DNA of 64,000 bases from Narthecium ossifragum (GCA_963920575.1 OY986965.1:10368290-10432289), one strand, 5' to 3'; positions 1-10,293 are shown, numbered from the stretch's first letter. The notes: generated by a model not told the origin, from the sequence alone. Translations and numbers: made by a program.

Positions 1-441
1 AACTTCCGGCCCGGGGAATAACAATGTTCAGCACTTCTCAGATTTTTCCAAATGCAGAACTGATTTGGAACCAAATTCCAGCTAAAAGGGAAAAAGGGAA
101 GGCACGCATTTGATCTTGGATTCAGAAACAGACCCCAAAAAGGAAAAAAAAACCAAGGAAAAAGCAGTTGAGTTGAATGGTAAGAATAAAAGCATTATTC
201 TTGAAAATTCCCACATCTGAGAAATTATCAAAATCTAGCTACCAAATCTCCAAGAATGAAATGCCAAAAAATAGAGGGGAAAAAACCCAAAGCTACACTC
301 TAAAATCTCATTACAAAACCAAAAAAAAAAATTCCTCATAAACTCTCCAATATATACACCACAAATGAATAATCCAAAAGAAATGGTCTAAATGGACAAA
401 AAAAAAGAAAGCAAAAAACACTAATTATCTGGGCAAGCTGG
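1..441. other. A-rich non-coding flank, 3' side of the gene at 442-801
   Basis: There is no coding signal on either strand. The plus strand is rich in A-runs, so the minus strand is T-rich, as expected for the 3' UTR and 3' flank of the minus-strand gene that stops at 442. No clear poly(A) signal stands out. Confidence 0.5.
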
Positions 442-801
442 CTAAGCTGGCGAGGGGCCGACAGTGGCGTCGGACGAGGATGTGGGACTCGGAGGGGCTA
501 AGAGTACTGTCGGGGGAGCGGCGTAGGAGGAGGAGGATCCGGCGGGATTCGGTGGGCTGAGGCCGGGGGAGTGAGCGGAGGAGGAGGTGGCCGCGCCGGG
601 AACGGGCATCGGGAGCTCTGGCTGCAGGCACTGGTGGTACGCATCGCATCCGGGAGCGACTCCTCCGCCGCCGCCGTGGCCTCCACCACTTCCTCCGTGG
701 CGGCGGTGGAGGACGCCGAGGCCGAGGACGACGCCGGCCACGGCCACCACCGCCACCACGAAGAAGAAGATCTTGGTCGCCTTCCCCACGTAACACAACA
801 T
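442..801 (-). CDS. small membrane-anchored, Gly/His- and Pro/Ser-rich plant protein (hypothetical)
   Basis: An uninterrupted 119-residue frame runs from ATG at 801 to TAG at 442. The N-terminus is short and basic (MLCYVGKATK). One hydrophobic segment follows (residues 11-31, IFFFVVAVVAVAGVVLGLGV), fitting a signal anchor or single transmembrane helix. Then come a basic HRRH stop-transfer stretch, a Gly/His run (36-47), two cysteines (52 and 58), and a low-complexity Pro/Ser/Thr/Ala tail to residue 119. The layout resembles short, uncharacterised plant transmembrane proteins that start with a YVGKATKIF-like motif; that likeness is from memory and no function is known to me. It is intronless and GC-rich in contrast to its AT-rich surroundings, and is preceded on its own strand by a GA-rich leader, as in many plant 5' UTRs. 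It is the only non-transposon gene in the window that looks intact. Plus-strand frames over the same DNA are judged to be shadows. Confidence 0.6.
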   Translation of the reverse strand: MLCYVGKATKIFFFVVAVVAVAGVVLGLGVLHRRHGGSGGGHGGGGGVAPGCDAYHQCLQPELPMPVPGAATSSSAHSPGLSPPNPAGSSSSYAAPPTVLLAPPSPTSSSDATVGPSPA

Positions 802-1000
802 CTCACTCTCTCTCTGTATCCCCCTCTCTCTCTCTCTCTCGATTTATTTAAGTTGAGGCTTGGATCGAGGTGGGGTTCACGTGAGCAGCCTCGCCGGGAG
901 GGAAATTAAAGGCTTTTAATGGTGGGGGCATGCCATGAATTCTGGTACATATAATAGAGCGTGGTAATTGAGAGAGAGAGATAGAGAAAATATGGTTGAA
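802..1000 (-). promoter_or_regulatory. likely 5' leader and core promoter of the gene at 442-801
   Basis: Directly upstream of the ATG lies a CT microsatellite on the plus strand (803-840), which reads as a GA-rich leader on the coding strand. A TATA-like stretch reads CTATTATATG on the minus strand at about 946-958, roughly 145 bp upstream of the ATG. A weaker candidate (TTAAATAAAT) lies at 841-851. A second GA tract is at 970-989. Assignment is by position and motif only. Confidence 0.4.
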
Positions 1001-1194
1001 GGATGACAGTTGTGATGTCTGGTCTAAATTAGCATAGAAAGCTCCAGGTAGCAGTTGAATGGGCAGTACGTGGTTTGTGGTGCCATTCGACTATTCCAGT
1101 AGCAGTAGCAGTAGCAGTGCGTTCGTTTTTTAGTGTCGCGTTTAATTGTAGAAGGGACGGGATTGGGGGTACATGACTAAGGTCATGCACGTCA

Positions 1195-1625
1195 CAGGTA
1201 CATCGTATATGTACACGCCCTTTAATCGGTAGATCTCTACCGATTTCAATCGATAGAGGAGTCAACTAATCCATTGGTAGACCTCTACCGATTGAGTCAA
1301 CTAATCCATCGGTAGTGTTCTACGAATGGATTAGTTACCACTGATGGATTAGTTGACTCAATCGGTAGAGGTCTACTGATTAAAGGGCATATACATGTAC
1401 GATGGATTAGTAACTAATCCATCCGTAGAACACTACCGATGGATTAGTTGACTCAATCAGTATACATCTATCAATTGAATGTATGAATCATCTAATCGGT
1501 AGATGTCTACCGATTTAAGCACATAATCCATCGGTAGTGTTATCCATCGGTAGAACACTACCGATGGATTATGTGCTTCAATCGGTAGATGATGTGTGAT
1601 GTACATGGCCACGTGGCCATGTACG
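1195..1625. repeat. dense cluster of nested inverted repeats (foldback or MITE-like)
   Basis: Three structures are visible. First, arms 1290-1338 and 1410-1458 are 49 bp long with one mismatch around a 71-bp loop. Second, arms 1517-1541 and 1554-1578 are a perfect 25-bp inverted repeat with a 12-bp loop. Third, there is a perfect 24-bp palindrome at 1601-1624. The left arm of the first structure also pairs imperfectly with 1342-1380, so alternative folds exist. The short motif ATCGGTAGA and its complement recur throughout. No terminal repeats with a clean TSD were identified, so MITE or foldback identity is inferred. Confidence 0.75.
1601..1624. promoter_or_regulatory. perfect 24-bp palindrome centred on a G-box (GCCACGTGGC)
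   Basis: The sequence reads the same on both strands over 24 bp, with half-site GTACATGGCCAC. The centre is CCACGTGG, the canonical plant G-box bound by bZIP and bHLH (PIF-type) factors. It lies about 800 bp upstream of the start codon of the gene at 442-801, on that gene's promoter side. Regulatory use is inferred. Confidence 0.45.
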
Positions 1626-2341
1626 TAAATCATTTTCCATTGTAGAATTCGGGCTGGGGTTTCCAACAGGAATCGCTTGGCAGGTCCTGTCAAGACGAAT
1701 CCTGGCTGTTGATCTCCATCCATTTATGGAGAACCGTTAGGATTCCATTTGTCAGGCCTCATCGTGATTTCAAGTTTTGAAAACACCCCAATCCGACGCG
1801 AGAAGTAATATATCTCGGAATCCCTCTCCTATCCGATTTGGTGGAGACGACGCCGACGAAGGTGGAGAAGTGGTGGGCCAACGAGGTGGAGTAGGAAGTG
1901 TAGACGCCGCAGGCACCGGAGTGCTTGGGGGAGGCCTCGGAGCTTAAGAAGATAGAAACTCAATGTGGATGTCAATAGTCAACCCGGAGAGGAACCCTTA
2001 TCTCTCTTCCTCTCCTGCACCTACCCACCATCCCTCTTTGGTTATTTTAGATAACTACAATAGTGAGTTTAATATTGCTTTCATGTGTACATAGTTTGTC
2101 TGATTATGCTTTCATGTATAGTATATTACTTGTTTACCCTAACTTCATGTATTTGTATGCAGCATTTCGAGCATTTTGTGTTTTTACCGTTAAATTGGGT
2201 ATATGGAGCTTCCTTTTGCCTTGTATGCATTCAATGTGCATGCTACTAGATGAAATTTGGAAGATTATTTGTATATGATGCCTATTCATGAGACAAATTT
2301 CAGGATATAATCAATTATGTGCAGTACTTGCAAAATCAAGC
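1626..2341. other. intergenic, with a possible decayed coding scrap at about 1838-1960
   Basis: Mostly AT-rich and without a recognisable gene. A GC-richer patch at about 1838-1960 reads on the plus strand like a decayed exon (local peptide TPTKVEKWWANEVE, then stops). I could not assign it to a family. Confidence 0.3.
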
Positions 2342-2352
2342 AGAGGTAATGA

Positions 2353-2910
2353 GTAGAGTTAATCAAGTAAAGGGTCGGCAGGGGGAGATCGTATGGATTG
2401 GAATGGGTTGCGTATACAGGTTGATGCCTCAGTTGGGGCCACTGGGACTTGCACTAGGTTAGGGACTATTTGTTTTGACACTGAATGAGACATTGTGTGG
2501 ACCGTATCCCGGATGGTTGCATAATGATGCTGATGTTGTCCTGTTTGGGGAATTGGAAGCTATTTAGCTCACGTTGAAGGAGGTTGTGGGGATATGTATC
2601 AGGTTGGTGCTCGTGGAGAGTAACTCTGCAATGGTTATTGGTCTAATTAACGGTTGTTTTTCCAGTACAGTGAATGTTTTAACATTATTGCAGATAATAT
2701 GGTGGATAGTGGGGTGACTAAAGGATGTGCAAGTCTCATTGATTCCAAGAGAGCAAAACCAGAGAGCTGATTTTGTTGTTGGACAAAGCCCAAATTTTAG
2801 CAAATATGGTGGAGGGTTTGGATCCACCAGGGTATGTCCCGATGAAAGTTAAGTGTTACTAGTACTTTGTAAATACATAACCTTCGGGCTTATCTGTTCA
2901 AAAAAAAAGT
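2353..2910 (+). mobile_element. 5'-truncated L1-type LINE, 3' end with RNase H domain
   Basis: With frameshifts and stops, the plus strand encodes a decayed RNase H-like domain of the plant type (RVT_3). The pieces are IQVDASVGATG with the first Asp (about 2420-2450), GELEAI (about 2550-2566), VLVESNSAMVIGLING (about 2610-2655) and IPREQNQRADFVVG (about 2740-2785). It ends in the typical plant L1 3' tail with CTTCGGG followed by an A-run (2900-2908). Matching target-site duplications AGAGGTAATGA flank it at 2342-2352 and 2911-2921. The 5' end (ORF1, endonuclease, RT) is missing, as in normal LINE 5' truncation. Confidence 0.8.
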
Positions 2911-2921
2911 AGAGGTAATGA

Positions 2922-3403
2922 ATGCTTGATGGATGTTGAGATGCTTAGTTTCTAACATTATAGCTTTTTAGTAGATTTTAATTCCTACATGTTGCTTTGT
3001 GTCGTCCTTAATTTTATAACTTTGGAGTGATGAGCATTTTTTGGAGTGAAAGAATATCATCCCAACTAATTAACTATGTGTGGTTTCTTAGTTTGGAGTG
3101 GATTTTGATTGCTACATGAGCTCATCAGTTCATGTAATTAACATGAATATATGTTGTAACAACCTTTGATTACTACATGAGCTAGTATTAAAAATCAATC
3201 ATGTCAGCCTAAATGTTTACCATTTTGAGCTAAATTGGCTCATCTTTTTAATAATATGTAGTTGGAGCAAAATTTATGAGAGGATTGAGTTCTTTCTATT
3301 GGAACTCTAGTGTTGAACCTGCATTGAAGGAAGATTGGACTTTAAGCTTCCCAAGTCGAAGCTAGGTAGTAGATTAGGGTTGAGTTGAACGAACAATGTC
3401 TTG
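2922..3403. other. AT-rich intergenic DNA
   Basis: No gene, tandem repeat or element boundary was seen between the LINE target duplication and the TSD of the solo LTR at 3404. Confidence 0.4.
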
Positions 3404-3408
3404 GAAGC

Positions 3409-4914
3409 TGATGAGTGCATGAAAGTGCACTATGAACAGTCTTATAACCATCTTAATTGCTAGATTATTATCCTTAATCAACATCTTTAGTACTATTTTT
3501 ATATCTATATGTTGCTTCACATAATTGTTTGGAAAATGCAGGAAAAAGGAGCAAAGAAGCTGAAAAGATTACATGGATCAACTTGAAAGATTAAACTGTA
3601 CCTGCTCATGAAGAAGCAGATGATGTGTCATATATGGTTCGAAAGCTCTTGAAGTCTGGTTTCTGAAGAATTTTATGGTTCATGATTTGGAGCTTCCTAG
3701 AGAAAGTTACAATGCTTTTACTACAACAAGCGCAGGGCAGAATAGCAGAAGAAATATGCAGAGAATAAGAGATCGATCTTCTTTCCAAAAGAGATCGATC
3801 CCTTATGCACTCAGAGATGAAAAAGACCCACGGTCGACCGTCGCATCGACCGTCAGGCTCAGTCAAAAATATACACTCGCAGGGTCGATGCAAGGATCGA
3901 CCGTGAGGAGAAATCTGAAATCCGGAATAAAGGGATCGATCTTCTTTCCAAAAGAGATCGATCTGAACCTGGAAGCGTCAGTCATCCGTGGGAAGAAGAT
4001 CGATCTCTTTTCAAAGGGGGATCGATCTCTTTTGGCTTTGCGGGAAATATCAAGGACTGAGATCTAATCCGAGTTAGGGTTTCACAAAAGCCTATAAATA
4101 GACTTCTTGGGGAGATTTGAGGGGTTTTTTTGGGTAGCGTTTGGAGGAGAGGAGACGGGTTCCAGGTTTGGTTTTCTTTTCTTTTTCTCATCTTATTTCT
4201 TCATTAGTTTTGTTGCCCTCATGATGAACATGAGTGGCTAGTTTCTTCTCTAAGGTAGCGATGTAACCTAACTGAATCATTCTATGTATTGGATCATATT
4301 TATTTAATCAGTTTATATTTCTTGTTTCATTCATTATTATAATTGAGATCTTAAATACCTTTATCTGGCCAATAGAAGTATTATAGATTGTTTTATGTGA
4401 GATTGGGCGAGGGTTCATTCCCTAATCTTGCAGGATCTATGAATGAAGGAGTTTGTGTCAAAGCCGGGTTCAAGCTAAGACTATTCTTGGTTCATGATTG
4501 TTCTTCAGAGCTTAATGGATTCTTGGTTAACACTTAGTTATGGGTTCATTAGCTAGGGTTAATTGAGGGTACTTGGTGAAGACCGCGGCCGAACGGATCA
4601 TCATACCGGAAGAACGAACCCTTGGAATTAAACTGAGATCTTGATTGATTCAATGCATAGAATGAGGATGTTATGGTGAAATCGGAACCTTAGTATTCAT
4701 CCATCATATTTCTGTCGTTTTCTTATTTCGTTATTAGATCATCTATTTTCGAGACTTCATATATCTTACTTTCCCTTCCTTATTTTCTTTCTTTTCCGTT
4801 CTTTTAAATTTTACTCTAATAATCTCTGCAAATCTCTGTGGGTACGATACTCGTTTTGCTGCTATATTGATTAAACCGATTCGTATACTTGCGAGATATA
4901 AAATTTATTCATCA
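3409..4914 (+). mobile_element. solo LTR, Athila/Tat-like Ty3/gypsy family
   Basis: It starts TGATGAGTGCATGAAAGTGC and ends ATTTATTCATCA, so the ends are TGATGA and TCATCA. Perfect 5-bp TSDs (GAAGC) lie at 3404-3408 and 4915-4919. No internal region follows, hence a solo LTR of 1506 bp. A near relative in reverse orientation is at 42653-44225. A TATA box (TATAAATA, 4093-4100) and a cluster of GATCGATC palindromes (about 3770-4030) lie inside. The Athila/Tat assignment is by similarity of the LTR start to the element at 24338-30816, which has an Asp-tRNA primer site. Confidence 0.88.
4093..4100 (+). promoter_or_regulatory. TATA box of the solo LTR
   Basis: CCTATAAATAG lies about two thirds into the LTR, a usual position for the U3/R boundary. 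It sits just downstream of the GATCGATC cluster. Confidence 0.55.
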
Positions 4915-4919
4915 GAAGC

Positions 4920-5549
4920 GTCTAGAGATAACATATAAATGTCATGAAATATTTGTTATACAATCAACTATTATGTCATGTGAAAGCTTAGCAGTAGCTT
5001 TTATGTCCTTCATGTGCTGAACAGATAATTTTTTGTAATACAATCAGCTTCTATCTCAAATGTGAATACAATAGACTTTTGTCTCCATTTGAATCGACCA
5101 ATAAAACAAGTTTTGAATGTGAATTGTAACACATTGCATTCATATACGACATTCTTGTACAATGGTGAAATTTGATCCACATTCATAATACAATCCAATT
5201 CACATTCACAATTCATTCAAATTATGCTTATAAAAGCTGAACAACAAGGCTAACATTAGCATTTCAATTCGCATTCACAATACATTCAAATTATACTTAC
5301 AAAAGCTGAACAAGCAGCTGGTACACTAACAATACAATCATTTCCATTTATAATTTTAAATACAATTCAATTTGAACATCGAGATCTTCACAAAACTCTT
5401 TAGATCTTCACTCATTATACTACAGTACAATTTGAACATTAATTACATACTAATAAGACAATAATAGCTCTCGAGTTCTTCAGAAAAGTCTTGCCAAACA
5501 ATCCAGTTGAGCAATAATCTTGCCCAAACATTGTGAGCCTGTGACCAAA
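4920..5549. other. AT-rich intergenic DNA
   Basis: AT-rich without a coding signal, apart from the short tandem duplication listed at 5203. Minus-strand sequence at about 5439-5549 continues open beyond the helicase fragment but shows no helicase similarity. Confidence 0.4.
5203..5330. repeat. tandem duplication, period about 70 bp
   Basis: ATTCACAATTCATTCAAATT at 5203 recurs at 5273 with few changes, and the following AAAAGCTGAACAA block is also repeated. Two diverged copies; no known function. Confidence 0.65.
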
Positions 5550-5778
5550 CATTCCAAGAACAAAGCATGTTGTCTTTCCTGATCCATTGTGAACTTGGGC
5601 CATAAGATTCTCATGGAGCGGAGTTAAAATCGTAGGAAATGTCACAACCTCTTGCTGGGCTGATTGAAATTCATCTCAACATGAAGAACCCTTTATAAGC
5701 TCATCAGGAAAATTATCTTTGAACTTCATATATGATGAGGACACAGTGTCACCAGTAACGTCTGGCATACAAGCACAC
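5550..5778 (-). pseudogene. fragment of DEAD-box ATP-dependent RNA helicase 38 (LOS4-like)
   Basis: On the minus strand, in two frames, the translation follows the start of the helicase core of plant RH38/LOS4, the DEAD-box family that acts in mRNA export through the nuclear pore. A MNFNQPSK stretch matches the Q-motif region. It is followed by FPTILTPLHENLMAQ and the Walker A motif HNGSGKTTCFVLGM. An intron-like acceptor (pyrimidine-rich, ending CAG) precedes it at about 5779, so this seems to be a genomic rather than a processed copy. There is a frameshift and stop after the KGSSC stretch, and nothing of motifs Ia-VI follows. The full protein is roughly 500 residues; only about 70 are represented here. 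It is a gene fragment, possibly brought in by a transposon. Confidence 0.7.
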
Positions 5779-6438
5779 CTGGTCAGATAATCAAACATAG
5801 GAATAAGAAAAACTGTGAATTTCCAAATTTTCAATCTACATAAGATCGATAGGATCACAAACATAAAAAATTCCCAACCATTCAAAAAGAACTCTTACAA
5901 GAATAACAAAGCACACACGAAACAAATAATTTTTTTTCCAAATTGACCGAAGATGGTGCTTAAAAATAACAACAAATCAATTTTCTACACTTGATGGATT
6001 GTTATTATCCAGATTTGATTAGTATTTTGCATGCTCTATCGATTCAGTTCTTTGTAATGCACTGAAGAAAAGATCTTGTATAACAAAGAGGGAAAAATTT
6101 TGTTGTACATTGAAAATTATGAATTAGCCTGATTGGCATTTTTTTTAATGGTTGTCAGATCAAAATTAATGTTAAAATTTTAAAATTCATTCAAAAAGCA
6201 TTGATGTAGTTTCTGGCAACTATCTGCTCCTCTCTATTTTTCTATGGCCCCCCCCCCCCCCCCTCCTCCTTCTCAAGTCCTTCATGTGTGAAGATCGTCA
6301 AGATCTTGCATCAACTTGCTTACGTCATTTTATACAACTGAATTTAAAGAGCACGGGGAAGCAGCCAGAGCCTCATGCTGAATTCGAAGTGACTCTTTAT
6401 AGCTTAAAGGTTTTTTTTTGGATATCGGCAGCTATGTT
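5779..6438. other. AT-rich intergenic DNA with a 16-C homopolymer
   Basis: No gene seen. A run of 16 C at 6248-6263 is followed by CTCCTCCTTCTC. Confidence 0.4.
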
Positions 6439-6443
6439 TTACA

Positions 6444-6734
6444 TCTTATAAATGTATTAAGGAAATAAGAAGAAGAGGGGATATGAGAAGAGGAACTCTA
6501 ACACTTACTAGTTACAAGAAGATAGAAAGGAGAGGAAACAATATGAGAACATAAGAGCTCAATCTCACTACTCCCCTTCATTCGTTCACACCATGCCTAT
6601 TTATAGGCAAATGGGATGATATGAAGACAAAGCATCATTGAATGCTTTTGTCTCAATCCAATTTCTATCAACTAGACTAGTCATTCATCAATAGTGGGCA
6701 TGTGATCTCATTCACATGCACACAGTTTACAACA
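6444..6734 (-). repeat. 3' LTR of the copia element
   Basis: It matches 11705-12067 but is 72 bp shorter: the other copy has an extra block after GGAAATA. In element orientation it starts TGTTGTAAACTGTGTGCATG. A TATTTATAGG stretch at 6598-6607 reads as CCTATAAATA on the element strand, the likely TATA box. Confidence 0.9.
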
Positions 6735-6986
6735 CTCCCCCATGAATGACAAAAATATGCCTCGTTAAAAATCTTTGCTAAGAAAAACCCGGTGGGATAA
6801 AAACTTAGCGAAAGAAAGGAGTACACTATTTTTACTTAGAAAGGTATTAGGCTATAAAGACTGCCTCGTTAAAACCTTGCCAAGGAAAACCCAGTGAGAA
6901 AAACCTTAGCGAAGGAAAAAGAGTACAGTACCTGAATACCTTCTAAGATTATGACTCCCCCTCATGGAAATATGAATTTCTGGTGC

Positions 6987-8105
6987 TTAGCAAAATAGAT
7001 CTTTGAGGTGACGCATTCCGATGCCATGCACTAGCTTCCTGAATATTGTCGTCGGTAATGCCTTGGTAAACAGATCGGCCAAATTATCGCTGGAGCGTAT
7101 TTGCTGAATATCAATATCGCCGTTCTTCTGGAGCTCATACGTGTAGAAGAACTTTGGTGATATATGCTTGGTTCTGTCGCCTTTGATATAATCACCTCTA
7201 ATTTGAGTGATGCATGCAACATTATCTTCATATAATATTGTTGGAGTGTTTTTGATTGAAGATAATCCACAACTGTCTTGAATATTTTGTATCATGCTTC
7301 TCAGCCAGATATATTCTCTACTTGCTTCATGAATGGCAAGTATCTCAACATGATTGGAAGAGGTGGCGGTTAGTGTCTGCTTCATAGATCTCCAAGATAT
7401 AGCAGTGTTTCCATAAAGGAAGATATAACCGGTTTGTGATTTGGTCTTATGTGGATCAGAAAGGTAACTAGCATCAGCATAGCCAACCAACTGTGGTCTT
7501 GAACTATTTGAGAAAAATAGTCCAAGATCTGTAATTCCACGGAGATAGCGTAATATGTGCTTGATTCCATTCCAATGCCTTCGAGTTGGTGCAGAACTGT
7601 ATCTTGCCAGTAGATTAACTGCAAAAGCTATATCGGGCCTTGTGCAATTTGCAAGATACATGAGAGCCCCTATTGCACTCATATATGGTGCTTCAAGACC
7701 AAGGAGTTCTTCACCATCCTCATGAGGGCGGAAAGGGTCTTTCTTCAGGTCAAGAGATTGGACAATCATTGGGGAACTCAATGGATGAGTTTTGTCCATA
7801 TAAAATTGTCTCAGGACCTTTTCCGTATAATTTGATTGGTGGACCAATATTTCACTTGGAAAGTGCTCGATCTGCAGGCCGAGACAAAATTTTGTCTTTC
7901 CAAGATCTTTCATTTCAAATTCCTTCTTTAAATAGTCAGATGCCTTTGTCAGTTCTTCAGGAGTCCCAATTAAATTTAGGTCATCGACATATACTGCAAT
8001 AATGGCAAATCCGGAATTTGATTTTTTGGTGAAGACACATGGGCAAACTGGGTTGTTTATGTATCCCTCTTTCAGGAGGTATTCACTGAGCCGATTATAC
8101 CACAT
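6987..8105 (-). pseudogene. copia pol: RT C-terminal half and RNase H
   Basis: An open stretch of 372 residues. The RT active-site motif YVDDLNLIG is near residue 40, followed by the typical LGLQIEH region. The RNase H part has GYADASYLSD, QTGYIFLYG, SWRSMKQ and LTATSSNHVEILAIHEAS. The end reads DLFTKALP and GIGMRHL, the usual C-terminus of copia pol. It stays in frame with the upstream RT half except for one stop at about 8117. It acts in the element particle to copy RNA into DNA and degrade the template; here it lacks a continuous polyprotein. Confidence 0.9.
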
Positions 8106-8136
8106 CCGCTCAGATTGTTAACCCATATAGAGATCT

Positions 8137-8694
8137 CTAAAGCTTGGTAGAATATAGATCCCGGGGTTTATTTGCTTCAGGTAATTTAAGTCCTTCAGGG
8201 ACTTTCATATAAATGTCACTATCTAGTGACTCATACAAGTATGCCGTGACTACGTCCATTAAATGGATATCTAGTTTTTCTGAAACTGCTAAACCAATCA
8301 AGAATCGAAAGGTTATTGCATCCATTACAGGAGAGTACGTCTCCTCGTAGTCTATACCAGGTTTCTGTGAGAAACCTTGTGCCACAAGTCGCGCTTTGTA
8401 TTATACTATTTCACTTTTCTCATTTTGCTTGCGCACAAATACCCATTTATATCTCACAGGTTTGACATCTTCTGGTGTCTGGACCACAGGTCCAAAAACA
8501 TTTCATTTTGTCAGTGAGTTTAATTCAGTTTGAATGACTTCTTTCCACTTTGGCCAGTCAACTCTATGCCGATATTTTTCGACAGATTTTGGCTCAGGCT
8601 CTTCACTACTTTTAGTAATGTCAAGAGCAACTGCATATGCAAATGAGTTGTTGACAACAATTTCATTTCTGTTCCACCTTTTCTTAGTGTGCAC
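8137..8694 (-). pseudogene. copia pol: RT N-terminal half
   Basis: The minus strand reads WPKWKEVIQTELNSL (about 8515-8560), a diagnostic start of copia RT. After one stop near 8399 come ARLVAQGFSQKPGIDYEETY and SPVMDAITFRFLIGLAV, then DVVTAYLYESLDSDIYMKVP. A further stop at about 8117 replaces a codon in the LYG-QS motif that leads into the next segment. Confidence 0.88.
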
Positions 8695-8811
8695 ACAATT
8701 TATCGAGATCTCATGATTTTCAGATATCTGTACCTCTTCTGGAGGTGCTTGAACCTCTTCGGGAGGTGCTTGAACCTCTTCGGGGGATGTCTCTTCAGGG
8801 GTATCAGTTTT

Positions 8812-9783
8812 CTAGCTAGTTTGTCCTTGTACCATTCTTTTCCTTGGGACCTTATCCTTGACTCCAATAGATCTCCCATGCTTCTGGCGTGCTTTAGATT
8901 CACATGCTTTATGATCCTCGGATTGTTCTTCAGGAACATCAATCAGGGCTGGAGCATTTGCAGCTGGAATATGTGACTTTATCACTCGTTGTGAATTAGT
9001 AAATGCATCAGGCATCTGATTCGCAATTTTTTGCAAATGTATAATCTTCTGAACTTCGAGTTCAGTTTGACTTGTTCTAGGATCAAGATGAGACAACGTC
9101 GAAATATTCCATAGAACTTCATTTTGAGTTTCTGGCTTCTTCTTGTCTCCCCCTAATGGTGGGAAAACTGACTCATCAATGTGACAGTCAGCAAAACGTG
9201 CTCTAAACAAATCCACTGTTAAAGGCTCTAGGTACCTAATGATAGAAGGAGAGTCAAAACCAACATAAATACCAAGCCGACGTTGAGGACCCATCTTGGT
9301 TCTCAGAGGTGGAGGAATTGGAACATAAACATCACATCCAAAAGTCCTTAAGTGAGAAATATTTGGTTGCTGGCCAAAGACAAGTTGTACTGGTGAAAAT
9401 TTATGATATGCAGATGGTCTGACTTTGATCAAAGATGCTGCATGCAATACAGCATGTCCCCAAGCTGAGACAGGTAACTTGGATTTCATAAGCAATGGTC
9501 TAACTATCAGTTGGATGCGTTTGATAAATGATTCTGCTAGGCCATTCTGAGTATGTGTATGCGCAACAGGATGTTCTACATTTATCCCTATTGATACACA
9601 ATAATCTAAAAATGCTTGAGATGTAAACTCACTAGCATTGTCAAGACGAATTGTCTTGATGGGATAGTCTGGAAACTGGGCTCGTAATCGGATGATCTGA
9701 GCTAAAAGTTTAGCAAAAGCAATGTTACGAGTGGATAGAAGACATACATGTGACCATCTTGTGGATGCATCTATTATGACCAT
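8812..9783 (-). pseudogene. copia pol: integrase catalytic core and C-terminal region
   Basis: An open stretch of 323 residues begins inside the catalytic core (MVIIDASTRWSHV, first Asp). Then come the second Asp region (IRLDNASEFTSQAFLDYC), the catalytic Glu in HTQNGLAESFIKRIQ, and GHAVLHAASLI. The LRTFGCDVYVPI and GIYVGFDSPSIIRYL motifs of copia integrase follow, then a linker rich in charged residues. One TGA stop at about 9784-9789 separates it from the upstream zinc-binding part. Confidence 0.9.
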
Positions 9784-9789
9784 GAAATA

Positions 9790-10293
9790 TCAAAATGGTC
9801 CACTAGAAGTATGAATGGGCCTACATATATCACCTTGAATTCGCTCTAAGAAATTTGGAGATTCAGAGGTGACCTTAGAAGGGGATGGTCTCACTATTAG
9901 CTTTCCTTGGGAGCAAGAAGCACATGAATATTCACTGGCTGAAAGAATCTTCTGGTTCTTAAGATTGTGCCCATGTGAATTCTCAATGATTCGACGCATC
10001 ATCACCGATCCAGGGTGACCAAGTCGATCATGCCAAAGTATAAAATTACTTGGATTAGTGCACTTCTGGTGCATCACAGCATGTGATTCTATTGGTCTTA
10101 TTTTCGTATGGTATAGACCAGAAGAAAGGGCAAGAAGCTTCTCAAGTACATGCTTCTGGCATGAAACTGTAAGTGTGATGCATAAATACTCTACCAATTT
10201 CATTCGTCGTTTCCATATGATATCCATTACGACGTAAATCCTTGAAACTGAGTAAATTTCTTCTGGATTTAGTAGAGTATAGTGAATCATCAA
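9790..10293 (-). pseudogene. copia pol: GAG-pre-integrase and zinc-binding domain
   Basis: WHDRLGHPGSVMMRRII supplies the two His of the HHCC finger, and CASCSQGKL supplies the two Cys. These are typical of the copia integrase N-terminus. The frame overlaps the protease piece at 10142-10519 in another frame, which marks a frameshift near 10142-10200. Confidence 0.85.

Noticed and set aside
425..806. Two other minus-strand frames over the same gene
   Set aside because: Arg/Pro/Ser-rich shadow frames without any domain-like pattern; the 442-801 frame has the coherent N-terminus.
571..909. Plus-strand frame of 112 codons over the gene at 442-801
   Set aside because: It is antisense to a better candidate with a membrane anchor and leader, and its residue pattern is the shadow of GC-rich codons.
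1457..1723. Minus-strand frame of 88 codons
   Set aside because: It runs through the palindrome cluster and shows no recognisable protein pattern.
2063..2278. Frame of 71 codons, hydrophobic, plus strand
   Set aside because: AT-rich intergenic DNA gives Leu/Phe-rich chance frames; no start context or homology pattern.
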